Assembly: GCA_022448245.1 (NCBI GenBank)
Contig: JAKVCO010000006.1
Coordinates: 124,001-188,000 of the forward strand
Length of the DNA: 64,000 nt
Reading direction: 5' to 3'
From: Paracoccaceae bacterium
GTDB taxonomy: Bacteria > Pseudomonadota > Alphaproteobacteria > Rhodobacterales > Rhodobacteraceae
Made by a program: the position numbers and the translations under genes
Notes under the pieces: generated by a model
What the model was told of the DNA's origin: nothing
What the model saw: the letters and a program-made list of their open reading frames with translations, nothing else
The model's database searches: none
In this document: positions 44,244 to 52,362 of the stretch, piece by piece
Position numbering within the stretch: the first letter of the stretch is position 1
Layout: the number at the start of each line of letters is the position of its first letter

Positions 44244-45554
44244 ATGGCAGATTATAAGTTCGACACTCTGAGCCTTCACGCAGGCCAGTCCCCCGACGGC
44301 CGCTTTGGCTCCCGCGCGGTCCCGATCCACCAGACCACGTCCTATGTCTTCCAAGACACTGAACAGGCGGCGGCGCTGTTCAATATGGAGATCGGCGGCC
44401 ACATCTATTCGCGCCTCACGAACCCAACGGTCGCGGTGCTGGAACAGCGCCTCGCGGCACTCGATGGCGGAGTGGCAGCAGTGGCGACGGCCTCAGGCAT
44501 GTCCGCGCTCTTCGTCACCGTGCTGGCGCTCTGCTCCGCAGGCGATCACATCGTGGCCTCGAGCCAGATGTACGGCGCCAACATCAACCTCTTCCAGCAC
44601 ACCATGTCGCGCTATGGGATTGAGACGACCTTCGTGTCTCCCCGCGACCCGGAAGCGATCCGCGCGGCCATCCGCCCCAACACGAAGATGGTCTTCGGTG
44701 AGGTCATCGGAAACCCCGGCATGGACATCATGGACCTGCCCGCCGTCGCCGCCGTCACGAAGGAGGCCAACGTGCCCCTCGTCGTCGATGCGACGTTCAA
44801 CACGCCTTGGATGATCAAGCCCATCGAACATGGCGCCAACATCGTCATCCACTCCCTCACCAAATGGATGGGCGGACATGGCGTGGCGCTTGGTGGTGCC
44901 GTCATCGACGGCGGCAACTTCGACTGGGGCGCGACCCCGGGCAAATTCCCGACCATGACCGACGCGCATTTCGGATATCAGGGTGTGAACCTCTGGGAAG
45001 AGTTCGGGCCCATGGCCTTCGCCACCCGCGTCCGCACCGAGGGCATGATGAATGCAGGCCCCTGCATGGCCCCGCAAAACGCTTTCTACATCCTGCAGGG
45101 CATCGAAACGCTGCCGCTCCGGATGGAGCGTCACATGTCCAACACCGCAAAGATGCTGGAGTTCCTGACGAACCACGAGCAGGTGAGCTGGGTGAAGCAC
45201 CCCGCCCTGCCCGAACATCCCGATCACGAGACCGCGCTGCGCCTGATGCCCAAGGGCCAAGGCTCCATCATCTCGATGGGTGTCAAAGGCGGTCGCGCGG
45301 CGGCCTCGGCCTTTATCGAAAGCGTGGGGCTTGCCTCGCACCTCGCCAATGTCGGCGACGCCAAAACGCTGGTGATCCACCCGGGCTCCACCACGCACAG
45401 CCACATCACGGCAGAAGCGATGGAGGCCGCAGGCCTTACCGACGATCTGGTACGCATCTCGGTCGGTCTCGAAGACTTCGACGATATCGCCGCTGATTTC
45501 TCTCAAGCCCTCAAGGCCGCCGGCCGGGTTGTTCCGAAGGTAGCCGCAGAATGA
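44244..45554 (+). CDS. metY: O-acetylhomoserine sulfhydrylase (MetY-type)
   Basis: A 436-aa PLP enzyme of the Cys/Met metabolism family. The start is YKFDTLSLHAGQSPD; the pyrophosphate region is TASGMSALFVTVLAL; the PLP-binding lysine lies in IVIHSLTKWMGGHG (about residue 206). The C-terminal LVIHPGSTTHSH is typical of MetY. It forms homocysteine from O-acetylhomoserine and sulfide. AGGAG lies 8 nt before the ATG. It overlaps the next gene by 4 nt. The 211-bp region shared with betB shows no riboswitch I can recognise. Confidence 0.93.
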   Translation: MADYKFDTLSLHAGQSPDGRFGSRAVPIHQTTSYVFQDTEQAAALFNMEIGGHIYSRLTNPTVAVLEQRLAALDGGVAAVATASGMSALFVTVLALCSAGDHIVASSQMYGANINLFQHTMSRYGIETTFVSPRDPEAIRAAIRPNTKMVFGEVIGNPGMDIMDLPAVAAVTKEANVPLVVDATFNTPWMIKPIEHGANIVIHSLTKWMGGHGVALGGAVIDGGNFDWGATPGKFPTMTDAHFGYQGVNLWEEFGPMAFATRVRTEGMMNAGPCMAPQNAFYILQGIETLPLRMERHMSNTAKMLEFLTNHEQVSWVKHPALPEHPDHETALRLMPKGQGSIISMGVKGGRAAASAFIESVGLASHLANVGDAKTLVIHPGSTTHSHITAEAMEAAGLTDDLVRISVGLEDFDDIAADFSQALKAAGRVVPKVAAE

Positions 45555-46357
45555 AGATCGACGTTCAAGGACATTCCACCTTTGCCTCCACCGGAGGCCG
45601 CGCGTTCGACCCCAAGGGCGACGTGATCCTCTTCATCCATGGCTCGGGCCAGAACCATCTGGGCTTTATGCTTCAGCACCGTTTTCTGGCGAACCGCGGC
45701 TGGCAGGCGATCACTCCTGACTTCCCCGGCCACGGCAAATCCGAAGGTGACCCTATCGCCACCATCGAGGAGATGGCCGCTTGGCTCGCTTCTTTCATGG
45801 ACGCCGCCGGCATCGAGAAAGCCCATATCGCGGGCCATTCCCAAGGGGCGCTCGTCGCTTTGGAGATGGCTGCAAAGTTCTCAGACAAGGTCCGTTCGGC
45901 GACGTTCATCGCGTCGGCCCTCGGTATTCCGGTCAACGACTACCTACTCGGCCTCGCCAAGGATCGCGAACCCAAGGCGATCAAAGCGATGATGGATTGG
46001 GGCCACGGCCCCACCGGTCACGTGCATGACCACACCATGCCGGGCGCGAGCCACATGCACTATGGCAGCCAGCTCATGGCATCGAATGTTCCGGGCGCGC
46101 TCTTCACCGATCTCAACGCCTGCAACGAATACACCACAGGCGCCGAGACTGCGGCAGCAATCACTTGCCCGACGCTCTGCATCCTGAGCGGTCAGGACAA
46201 GATGACACCCATCAAAGCAGGCCGCAAATTGCATGCAGCACTCGGGGGTAAGCTCGTGGAGATCCCGCACGCCGGACACATGTCCATCACGGAGCAGCCT
46301 TGGGATGTCACAAAACCGCTGCGTGGCTTCCTCGAAAGCCAGCGCGTAGAGGCCTAA
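45551..46357 (+). CDS. Alpha/beta hydrolase coupled to metY
   Basis: A 268-aa alpha/beta-hydrolase. The oxyanion region is LFIHGSGQNHLGFMLQHRFL, the nucleophile elbow GHSQGALVALEMA (serine at about residue 97), and the late acid/histidine part SGQDKMTPIKAGR and IPHAGHMSITEQPW. No signal peptide. It is translationally coupled to metY (ATGA), so a role near methionine/homocysteine metabolism, such as hydrolysing an acylated intermediate, is possible; that is inference. The substrate cannot be named. Confidence 0.85.
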   Translation: MKIDVQGHSTFASTGGRAFDPKGDVILFIHGSGQNHLGFMLQHRFLANRGWQAITPDFPGHGKSEGDPIATIEEMAAWLASFMDAAGIEKAHIAGHSQGALVALEMAAKFSDKVRSATFIASALGIPVNDYLLGLAKDREPKAIKAMMDWGHGPTGHVHDHTMPGASHMHYGSQLMASNVPGALFTDLNACNEYTTGAETAAAITCPTLCILSGQDKMTPIKAGRKLHAALGGKLVEIPHAGHMSITEQPWDVTKPLRGFLESQRVEA

Positions 46358-46489
46358 CCCTCAGGCGCGGGACGACCAGAACAAGCCCACCGGCGGCGGC
46401 GCTCGCAGGCGCCCACCGGACCAAGCACGACAGGCGTGGCGCAGCTTATAGGGAAAGCCACCCACGCCAGAGACAAGGGGAGCACTTCA

Positions 46490-48763
46490 ATGACCTTCAA
46501 GAACATCGCCGTCATTGGCGCTGGCACCATGGGTTCAGGCATCGCAGGCCAGATCGCCAACGCCGGCCACAATGTGCTTCTGCTCGATCTGAGCGAGAAA
46601 GCGACCGACTACGCGCTGGAGCGTTTGAAGAAATCCGATCCGCCCGCGTTGCACTCCAAAGAGGCCCTCGGCCGCATCGCGACTGGCACCATCGACGGCG
46701 ACTTCGACAAGCTCGCAGAGTGCGACTGGATCGTTGAAGCAATCGTCGAACGGCTCGATCTCAAGCGCGATCTCTATGCGCGGCTCGAGGCCACGGTGAA
46801 CGACGAGTGTCTCGTGACGTCGAACACCTCGACGATCCCGATCTCGCTTCTGACCGAAGGGCGCAGCCAGTCCTTCCAGGAGCGTTTCGCGATCACGCAC
46901 TACTTCAATCCTGTCCGCTACATGCGCCTTCTGGAGCTTGTGCGGGGCGAACACACACGGCCCGACGTGATGACGCGCCTTGCCGAATACAACGATGAGG
47001 TGCTGGGCAAAGGCGTGGTTCCCTGCGCCGATACGCCGGGCTTCCTGGGCAACCGCGTGGGCGTTTTCGCGCTTCAAGTGGGCCTCGATGAAACCTTCAA
47101 ACAGGGCCTGACGATCGAGGAAGCCGACGCGCTTATGGGCCGTCCCATGGGCATCCCCAAGACAGGCGTCTTCGGCCTCTACGACCTCATCGGCGTCGAT
47201 CTGATGTCGGACGTGGTCGACACGCTGGGCGACATCCTGCCCGACGGAGACCCCTTCCACGCCGTGGGCCGCTCCAACAACCCAGCTAAGCCCATGATCG
47301 ACACGATGATCGCCGAAGGCTTCACTGGTGAGAAATCCGGCAAAGGCGGCTTTTACCGCGAGGATCAGGCGATGAACCTCGACGGCTCGCTCCGCGCGCG
47401 CGAAACAGTGTTGCCTGCCAAGGCGCAATTCGCCGCCGACCAACTGGCCCGCAATGCCGAGACGCTGACCGATCTCATCAAAGGCGACGACGCACAGACC
47501 CGCTTTACCCGCAACTATCTGGGCCGCGTGCTGAACTACGCAGCCTCGCTTATCCCCGATGTCACGGACACGCCGCAAGACATCGATGACGCCATGAAGA
47601 TGGGCTTCAACTGGATCCGCGGCCCCTTCGAGATGATCGATGCCCTGGGCGCTGAAACAGTGGCCGAGCTCGCCGCGGAAGCAGGTGCCGAGGTCGCACC
47701 TGTCCTGCGCGACGCCTCCCCCTTCTACCGCCCGGGCGCAACGCTCGAAGTCCGCACCACCGCTGGCTACAAACCCGTGGCACTGCCACCCGGCACCCAG
47801 CGCTTCTCGCTCACCCGCAAGACACTGACGCCTATGGCCACGAACAACGCGGCCTCGCTCTGGGATCTCAATGGCATTCGCCTTGTGGAGTTCCACTCCA
47901 AAGCGAACGCGCTCACAGGTGAGAGCATGGCCATCGTCCACGCCGCAGCCGACGACCCGGGCCGCGGCATCATGATCCACAACGACGCGCAGCACTACTC
48001 CGCCGGCGTCGACCTCAACCGTTTCGCTGCCTTCATCGAGGCCGGCGATTGGAACGGCATGGATGCCTTCCTCGACGACTTCCAACAGGCGGTACTGAAA
48101 CTGAAATACTGCCCGGTACCCGTGGTGGGTGCCTCCTCCGGCCTCGCCCTTGGGGGCGGCTTCGAAGTGCTCCTCCACTGCGACGCGCTTGTCACCCACG
48201 CGAACTCTGTCCTCGGACTGGTGGAAGCAGGCGTGGGCCTCGTCCCCGGCGGCGGCGGCGTGAAGGAAACCATGGGCCGCTGGGCCAAAGGAAACACGCC
48301 CGAAGACGCAGCCTGGAACGCCTGGATGCAGGTGGGCTACGGCAAAACTGGCGCCTCCCCGGAGGAAGCCACCAAACTGCGCTACTACCTGCCCGAACGC
48401 GATCGCTCGGTCATGAACCGCGACAAGCTCATCACTGAGGCGACCGCCTTCATCGATGAACTTGCCCAAGGCTATACCGCCCCGCCAGAGCCGCACTTCT
48501 TGCTGCCGGGCAAAGCGATCCTCGAGAAGATGGACAGCTTCATGTCCGACGGCGTCGCCAAAGGCTGGTTCACGCCACACAACAAAACGACGGCCATGGA
48601 AATCGCCACGATCGTCGTGAACACCGAAACGGACGATCCCCTCGAGCAATCCGAACAGGACTTGCTCGACCGCGAACGCGCAGCCTTCCTGCGCCTCGCC
48701 AAGACCCCGCAGTCGAAAGAGCGCATCGACGGCGTCCTGAGCGGCGTCGAGGTCAACAACTAA
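46490..48763 (+). CDS. 3-hydroxyacyl-CoA dehydrogenase/enoyl-CoA hydratase (FadN-type)
   Basis: A 757-aa fused beta-oxidation enzyme with the order dehydrogenase then hydratase, opposite to FadB/FadJ and as in FadN. The NAD-binding start is KNIAVIGAGTMGSGIAGQI; the dehydrogenase signature is ITHYFNPVRYMRLLELV. The crotonase part (from about residue 480) has IHNDAQHYSAGVDLNRFA and SSGLALGGGFEVLLHCDAL. It converts enoyl-CoA to 3-ketoacyl-CoA. ATG 46490 has GGGGAG upstream; the frame extends 18 codons further. No thiolase or acyl-CoA dehydrogenase gene is adjacent. Confidence 0.92.
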   Translation: MTFKNIAVIGAGTMGSGIAGQIANAGHNVLLLDLSEKATDYALERLKKSDPPALHSKEALGRIATGTIDGDFDKLAECDWIVEAIVERLDLKRDLYARLEATVNDECLVTSNTSTIPISLLTEGRSQSFQERFAITHYFNPVRYMRLLELVRGEHTRPDVMTRLAEYNDEVLGKGVVPCADTPGFLGNRVGVFALQVGLDETFKQGLTIEEADALMGRPMGIPKTGVFGLYDLIGVDLMSDVVDTLGDILPDGDPFHAVGRSNNPAKPMIDTMIAEGFTGEKSGKGGFYREDQAMNLDGSLRARETVLPAKAQFAADQLARNAETLTDLIKGDDAQTRFTRNYLGRVLNYAASLIPDVTDTPQDIDDAMKMGFNWIRGPFEMIDALGAETVAELAAEAGAEVAPVLRDASPFYRPGATLEVRTTAGYKPVALPPGTQRFSLTRKTLTPMATNNAASLWDLNGIRLVEFHSKANALTGESMAIVHAAADDPGRGIMIHNDAQHYSAGVDLNRFAAFIEAGDWNGMDAFLDDFQQAVLKLKYCPVPVVGASSGLALGGGFEVLLHCDALVTHANSVLGLVEAGVGLVPGGGGVKETMGRWAKGNTPEDAAWNAWMQVGYGKTGASPEEATKLRYYLPERDRSVMNRDKLITEATAFIDELAQGYTAPPEPHFLLPGKAILEKMDSFMSDGVAKGWFTPHNKTTAMEIATIVVNTETDDPLEQSEQDLLDRERAAFLRLAKTPQSKERIDGVLSGVEVNN

Positions 48764-48767
48764 GAAA

Positions 48768-48789
48768 GGGCCCGCCATTAAGCGAGCCC
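48768..48789 (+). terminator. Hairpin after the FadN-type gene
   Basis: GGGCCCGC/GCGAGCCC with one mismatch and a 6-nt loop lies just after the stop, followed by a pyrimidine-rich CCCTTCATCTTT. A weak terminator. Confidence 0.45.
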
Positions 48790-48829
48790 CCTTCATCTTT
48801 CCCAAAATATTCCCGCCGGAGGCATCCCG
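48790..48829 (+). repeat. Dispersed intergenic motif, copy B
   Basis: CCTTCATCTTTCCCA followed by TTCCCGCCGGAGGCATCCCG; it matches copy A at 2736-2774 (minus strand) over about 40 nt with few changes. It lies between convergent genes. Confidence 0.55.
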
Positions 48830-48855
48830 AAGAGGCCACCGGCGCTAAGCCTCAA

Positions 48856-50163
48856 TCAGATGCGGCCCTTCCACGGCACGAGGAACTTCTCGAGCTGGCG
48901 GATGCCCACATCGATTGCAAATCCGATGACGCCGATCAGGATGATGCCCACGATCACAATGTCGGTCAGCTGGAACTTCGAGGCGACCATGATCATCATG
49001 CCCAGGCCCCGCTCAGCAGCGACGAGCTCGGCGGCAACCACCGTGCCCCAGCACACCCCCATTGCAACCCGCGCACCGGTGAAGATCTCCGGCAGCGAGT
49101 TCGGGATGATGACCTTGCGCAGAATCTGCCACTTGGAGGCACCCAGCGAATAGGCCGCGTGCACCTTGGTAATGGCTACGCCGGACACGCCAGAACGCGC
49201 CGCAATCGCCATGATCCAGAGCGCCGCGAGGAACAGAAGGATCACCTTCGACTGCTCACCAATGCCGAACCAGATGATCATCAGCGGGATCAGCGCCAGC
49301 GGTGGCACAGGGCGCATGAACTCGACGATGGGGTCAAACCAGCCCCGCGCCCAGTTCGTCAGACCCATGGCATAGCCCAGCGGTACACCCAGAAGCGTGC
49401 CAAAGAAGAAGCCCAGGATCACGCGCTGAAGCGAGATCCAGGTGTGCTCGATCAGGGTGAAGTTCCGGTAGCCCTCAACAAAGAGGTCACCCAAACGCTC
49501 GGTCGCTACCTCAGGTGCCGGCAGATAGAGACGCTGCATGCGCTGACCGGTGGCCGGCTCAAAGAAGGGCGTGCCTTTGTCGGTGAGGCCCACGTCGCCC
49601 TCAGGCAGGCGTATCGCCTCGCCGGGCTGAATGGGCTGCCCGTTGATCGCAACGATCTCGGACCCATCGCGGCGCGAGACGTCATCGTTGCCGCGCACCG
49701 AGATCACCTTGTAGCCATAGCGCGGCACCACGGTGGCGTCGTTCTTGGCAAAACCGTCGCCCGGTTCGATTTCTGGCGTGGTGGGGATCTGCCCCGGCTC
49801 GCCGTTCTCGTCGAGCGTCTGCGAGATGTCTTCGCGGTAGACGATGATGGTCACATTGGCATCGTCGGTCGCCCCGTCGGGCGCTTTGGCAGTGTAGGTA
49901 AACTCAACCGTACCCTCGAACGGCGCAGGCGCCTTGGGCAAGGGCAGCGTGGAGTTCGTGAACGCCACCCACAGCAAAAGGATCGTGATGACCGACAGCA
50001 CCGAGGCCACACGGTTCGCTTTCACCGCGCTTTCGTCCCCGAAGGTCACTGTCTTCAGCGAGGTATAATCCACACGCGAGAAGAAGATTTGGGTGATGTA
50101 TTTCACCGCGAAGAAGGCGCCGAGGAACGCGCCCACATACAGAAGAAGGATCGTGATACCCAT
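48856..50163 (-). CDS. tauC: Taurine ABC transporter permease with a long N-terminal extension
   Basis: A 435-aa permease, about 160 residues longer than usual TauC. The C-terminal 180 residues are the BPD_transp_1 domain with the EAA loop AYSLGASKWQILRKVIIPNS and FMRPVPPLALIPLMIIWFGIG. Ahead of it are two membrane segments (ILLLYVGAFLGAFFAVKY and VASVLSVITILLLWVAF) and a hydrophilic stretch of about 170 residues (APAPFEGTVEFTYTAKAPDG to RLYLPAPEVATERLGD) that should lie in the periplasm. The coupled tauB and nearby tauA, tpa and xsc support taurine transport. The stop of tauB overlaps its ATG by 1 nt. Confidence 0.88.
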   Translation of the reverse strand: MGITILLLYVGAFLGAFFAVKYITQIFFSRVDYTSLKTVTFGDESAVKANRVASVLSVITILLLWVAFTNSTLPLPKAPAPFEGTVEFTYTAKAPDGATDDANVTIIVYREDISQTLDENGEPGQIPTTPEIEPGDGFAKNDATVVPRYGYKVISVRGNDDVSRRDGSEIVAINGQPIQPGEAIRLPEGDVGLTDKGTPFFEPATGQRMQRLYLPAPEVATERLGDLFVEGYRNFTLIEHTWISLQRVILGFFFGTLLGVPLGYAMGLTNWARGWFDPIVEFMRPVPPLALIPLMIIWFGIGEQSKVILLFLAALWIMAIAARSGVSGVAITKVHAAYSLGASKWQILRKVIIPNSLPEIFTGARVAMGVCWGTVVAAELVAAERGLGMMIMVASKFQLTDIVIVGIILIGVIGFAIDVGIRQLEKFLVPWKGRI

Positions 50164-50969
50164 TAGGCGTTCTCCTCCGTGCGGCCCATGATTTCTTCTT
50201 CCATGTTCCAGATCATTTCGAGGATTTCCTCGCGGGTGTTGTTGTAGTCGGGATGCTTCTTCACTTCCCGCAGGTCATTGCCGACGCCGAGATCGGCGAA
50301 AGGCAGACGGTATTCCTTGTGCACGCGGCCCGGGCGCGGCGCCATCACGAGGAGGCGCTCGCCCAGAAGCAGCGCTTCTTCCACCGAGTGGGTGATGAGG
50401 ATGATCGTCTTGCCCGTCTCTTTCCAAAGATCGAGCACGAGCGACTGCATTTTTTCGCGCGTCAGCGCGTCAAGCGCGCCAAGCGGTTCGTCCATCAGGA
50501 TAACGTCAGGTTCGTTTGCGAGGCAGCGGGCCAGTGCCACACGCTGCTGCATCCCACCCGATAGCTCGTAGACTGCTTTCTCTTTGAAGTCCTTGAGGCC
50601 CACGACTTCGAGGAGGTGATCGACTGTGCCCGCGCTCTCTTTGCGGGACATGCCTTTCATGTCCGGCCCGAAGGAGACATTCTCGCGCACGCTCATCCAT
50701 TCAAACAGGGCCCCCTGCTGGAAGACCATGCCGCGTTCGGGGCTCGGGCCGACGACGCGGTCACCATCGAGGGTAATTGTCCCCTCGGTGGGCGCGAGAA
50801 AGCCCGCCACGATGTTCAGGAGGGTCGTCTTACCGCAACCAGACGGGCCGAGGACACTCATCAGTTCGCCGGACTTGATGTCCAGCGTCACATTCTTGAG
50901 GGCCTGCACATGCCCGCCATTCGGTAGATCGAACCGCATGGATATATTGTCGATCAGGAGTTCAGACAT
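50163..50969 (-). CDS. tauB: Taurine ABC transporter ATP-binding protein
   Basis: A 268-aa ATPase. Walker A VLGPSGCGKTTLLNIVAGF, Q-loop MVFQQGALFEWMSV, signature ELSGGMQQRVALARCLA, Walker B VILMDEPLGALDALTRE and H-loop LITHSVEEALLLGERLL are all intact. It belongs to the nitrate/sulfonate/taurine ATPase group and powers TauC. ATG 50969 is chosen; an ATG five codons upstream is an alternative. It lies 165 nt after tauA, beyond two stem-loops, which suggests lower expression than tauA. Confidence 0.92.
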   Translation of the reverse strand: MSELLIDNISMRFDLPNGGHVQALKNVTLDIKSGELMSVLGPSGCGKTTLLNIVAGFLAPTEGTITLDGDRVVGPSPERGMVFQQGALFEWMSVRENVSFGPDMKGMSRKESAGTVDHLLEVVGLKDFKEKAVYELSGGMQQRVALARCLANEPDVILMDEPLGALDALTREKMQSLVLDLWKETGKTIILITHSVEEALLLGERLLVMAPRPGRVHKEYRLPFADLGVGNDLREVKKHPDYNNTREEILEMIWNMEEEIMGRTEENA

Positions 50970-51069
50970 GGAGAAGCTCACCATTCTTGGGAACAGCCTC
51001 GCAAGTCTCTCGCGGAAGGGAAAAGTGCGGGCTTTTTGTTAGCATCGCCATTGACGGATTAATGGCAGG

Positions 51070-51123
51070 CGAAGCCTAGGCTTCGAGGGGGGTCGGCAGG
51101 TGGACCCGAAAGGCCCACCTGCC
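51070..51123 (-). terminator. Stem-loops between tauA and tauB (attenuator)
   Basis: Read on the minus strand, GGCAGGTGG/CCACCTGCC (51115-51123 with 51095-51103) forms a 9-bp stem, followed by the perfect 16-nt palindrome CGAAGCCTAGGCTTCG (51070-51085). There is no U-run downstream, so a 3' stabilising or partial-termination role for tauA mRNA is likelier than full termination. Confidence 0.6.
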
Positions 51124-51134
51124 CGATTTTTAGC

Positions 51135-52118
51135 TTAGTTGGACACTGCGCCGAGCGGCTCAACGTTGACGTTGTCAGCGTAGGAAGCCTTGGCTGCGTC
51201 GATGGAGCCAGCTGCCACGAAGACGTCTGCAACGCCCTTCATGAACTCCTGTGCACCGCCACCGAGCCACTTGCCGGAAAGCTGATCTTCCACGGTCGGG
51301 AAGATGAACGTCGACAGCGAGCCTTGTGCGTCTACTTCGGACATACCCGCGTCCTCGGCGATCGCGGCGAGCATGTCGGCAGGGTTGCCGTCGGCCCAGC
51401 GTGCGTTTGCAGCCGCGGTCACTTCGAGGAAGGCGGAAACCATGTCGGGGTTTTCTGCCACGAAGGCAGAAGGCGCGGAGGTCACGTCGAAGACGAGAAT
51501 GCCAAGCTCTTCTTTCTCAGCACCGGTGAGGAGCACGTTGCCGCTCTCCTTCATGCGGCGCAGCGCGCCGCCCCAGCCGCAAGCCATGTCGACGGAACCC
51601 TGTGCGAGAGCCGCCTGGCCTTCAGCAGGTGCCATGTCCACGACGGACAGCGAATCGAGCGGAACGCCGAAGTGGTCCATCTGCTTGAGGAAGCCGTAGT
51701 GAGCAGCCGTGCCGAGCGGCACAGCAACTTTCTTGCCGGCGAGTTCGCCCGCGCTGTCGGCGTCGATCTCGAGAGCAGAGTTCACAACACAGTTGTCGTT
51801 GTCGGAGTAGGACACGGCCACGTCGATGATCTGGAGGTCCTGACCGGCAGAGGTGGCGACCACGAAGGGCGGCACGCCCTGGGACACGGAAATCTGCACG
51901 TCGCCGGACGCCATAGCAGCAGACATCGCGGTACCGGTGTCGAAGGACACCCAGTTCACCGGGACGCCAAGCGCTTCGTCATACTCGCCAGCGACTTTGG
52001 CTGCCTGGAACGGCATCGGCCATTCGAGGAAGTAGCCAACAGTGATTGCGTGGCCGTCCGCAATTGCGGAACCAGCAGTCATTGCAAGGGCAGCAGCGCC
52101 CATCAGCATCTTTTTCAT
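51135..52118 (-). CDS. tauA: Taurine ABC transporter substrate-binding protein
   Basis: A 327-aa periplasmic binding protein. Signal peptide KKMLMGAAALAMTAGSAIADG, then ITVGYFLEWPMPFQAAKVAG, ISVSQGVPPFVVATSAGQDL and VPLGTAAHYGFLKQMDHFGV, the pattern of the TauA/SsuA sulfonate-binding family. GGGAG lies about 8 nt before the ATG. Divergent from tpa across 244 bp that hold two inverted repeats. The tpa and xsc neighbours make taurine, or a close sulfonate, the likely ligand. Confidence 0.9.
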   Translation of the reverse strand: MKKMLMGAAALAMTAGSAIADGHAITVGYFLEWPMPFQAAKVAGEYDEALGVPVNWVSFDTGTAMSAAMASGDVQISVSQGVPPFVVATSAGQDLQIIDVAVSYSDNDNCVVNSALEIDADSAGELAGKKVAVPLGTAAHYGFLKQMDHFGVPLDSLSVVDMAPAEGQAALAQGSVDMACGWGGALRRMKESGNVLLTGAEKEELGILVFDVTSAPSAFVAENPDMVSAFLEVTAAANARWADGNPADMLAAIAEDAGMSEVDAQGSLSTFIFPTVEDQLSGKWLGGGAQEFMKGVADVFVAAGSIDAAKASYADNVNVEPLGAVSN

Positions 52119-52145
52119 TTATATATCTCCCTGGTTGGATAGCCT

Positions 52146-52163
52146 GTGACATACAAGAGTCAC
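52146..52163. promoter_or_regulatory. Inverted repeat near tauA (candidate operator)
   Basis: GTGAC and GTCAC separated by 8 nt, flanked symmetrically by CC/GG, about 30 nt upstream of the tauA start. Possible regulator site in the tauA-tpa promoter region. Confidence 0.4.
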
Positions 52164-52272
52164 CGGCTCCGTCGCGCACACAAGCACATCAAACACGCGA
52201 CGCCTAGCCGAAAATGATGCGCAATATCTCATTTGATCGAAGAAATGGCAGTCTGCCGCCGAACTGAACGGT

Positions 52273-52297
52273 GTGAAAAAATCCTGCACTTTTTCAC
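52273..52297. promoter_or_regulatory. Inverted repeat upstream of tpa (candidate operator)
   Basis: GTGAAAAA (52273-52280) and TTTTTCAC (52290-52297), a perfect 8-bp repeat with a 9-nt spacer, 66 nt upstream of the tpa start in the divergent tauA-tpa region. Confidence 0.5.
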
Positions 52298-52362
52298 GAG
52301 ACCCCTTGCCCGACTCAAAAAATATGCCCCAATAGGCCATCATTCTTCTTTGGGAGGGACCC

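Noticed and set aside
46535-48805. 756-codon antisense ORF opposite the FadN-type gene
   Set aside because: High-GC shadow frame; composition is rich in G, V, H and R with no domain motif, while the plus-strand gene has full motifs.
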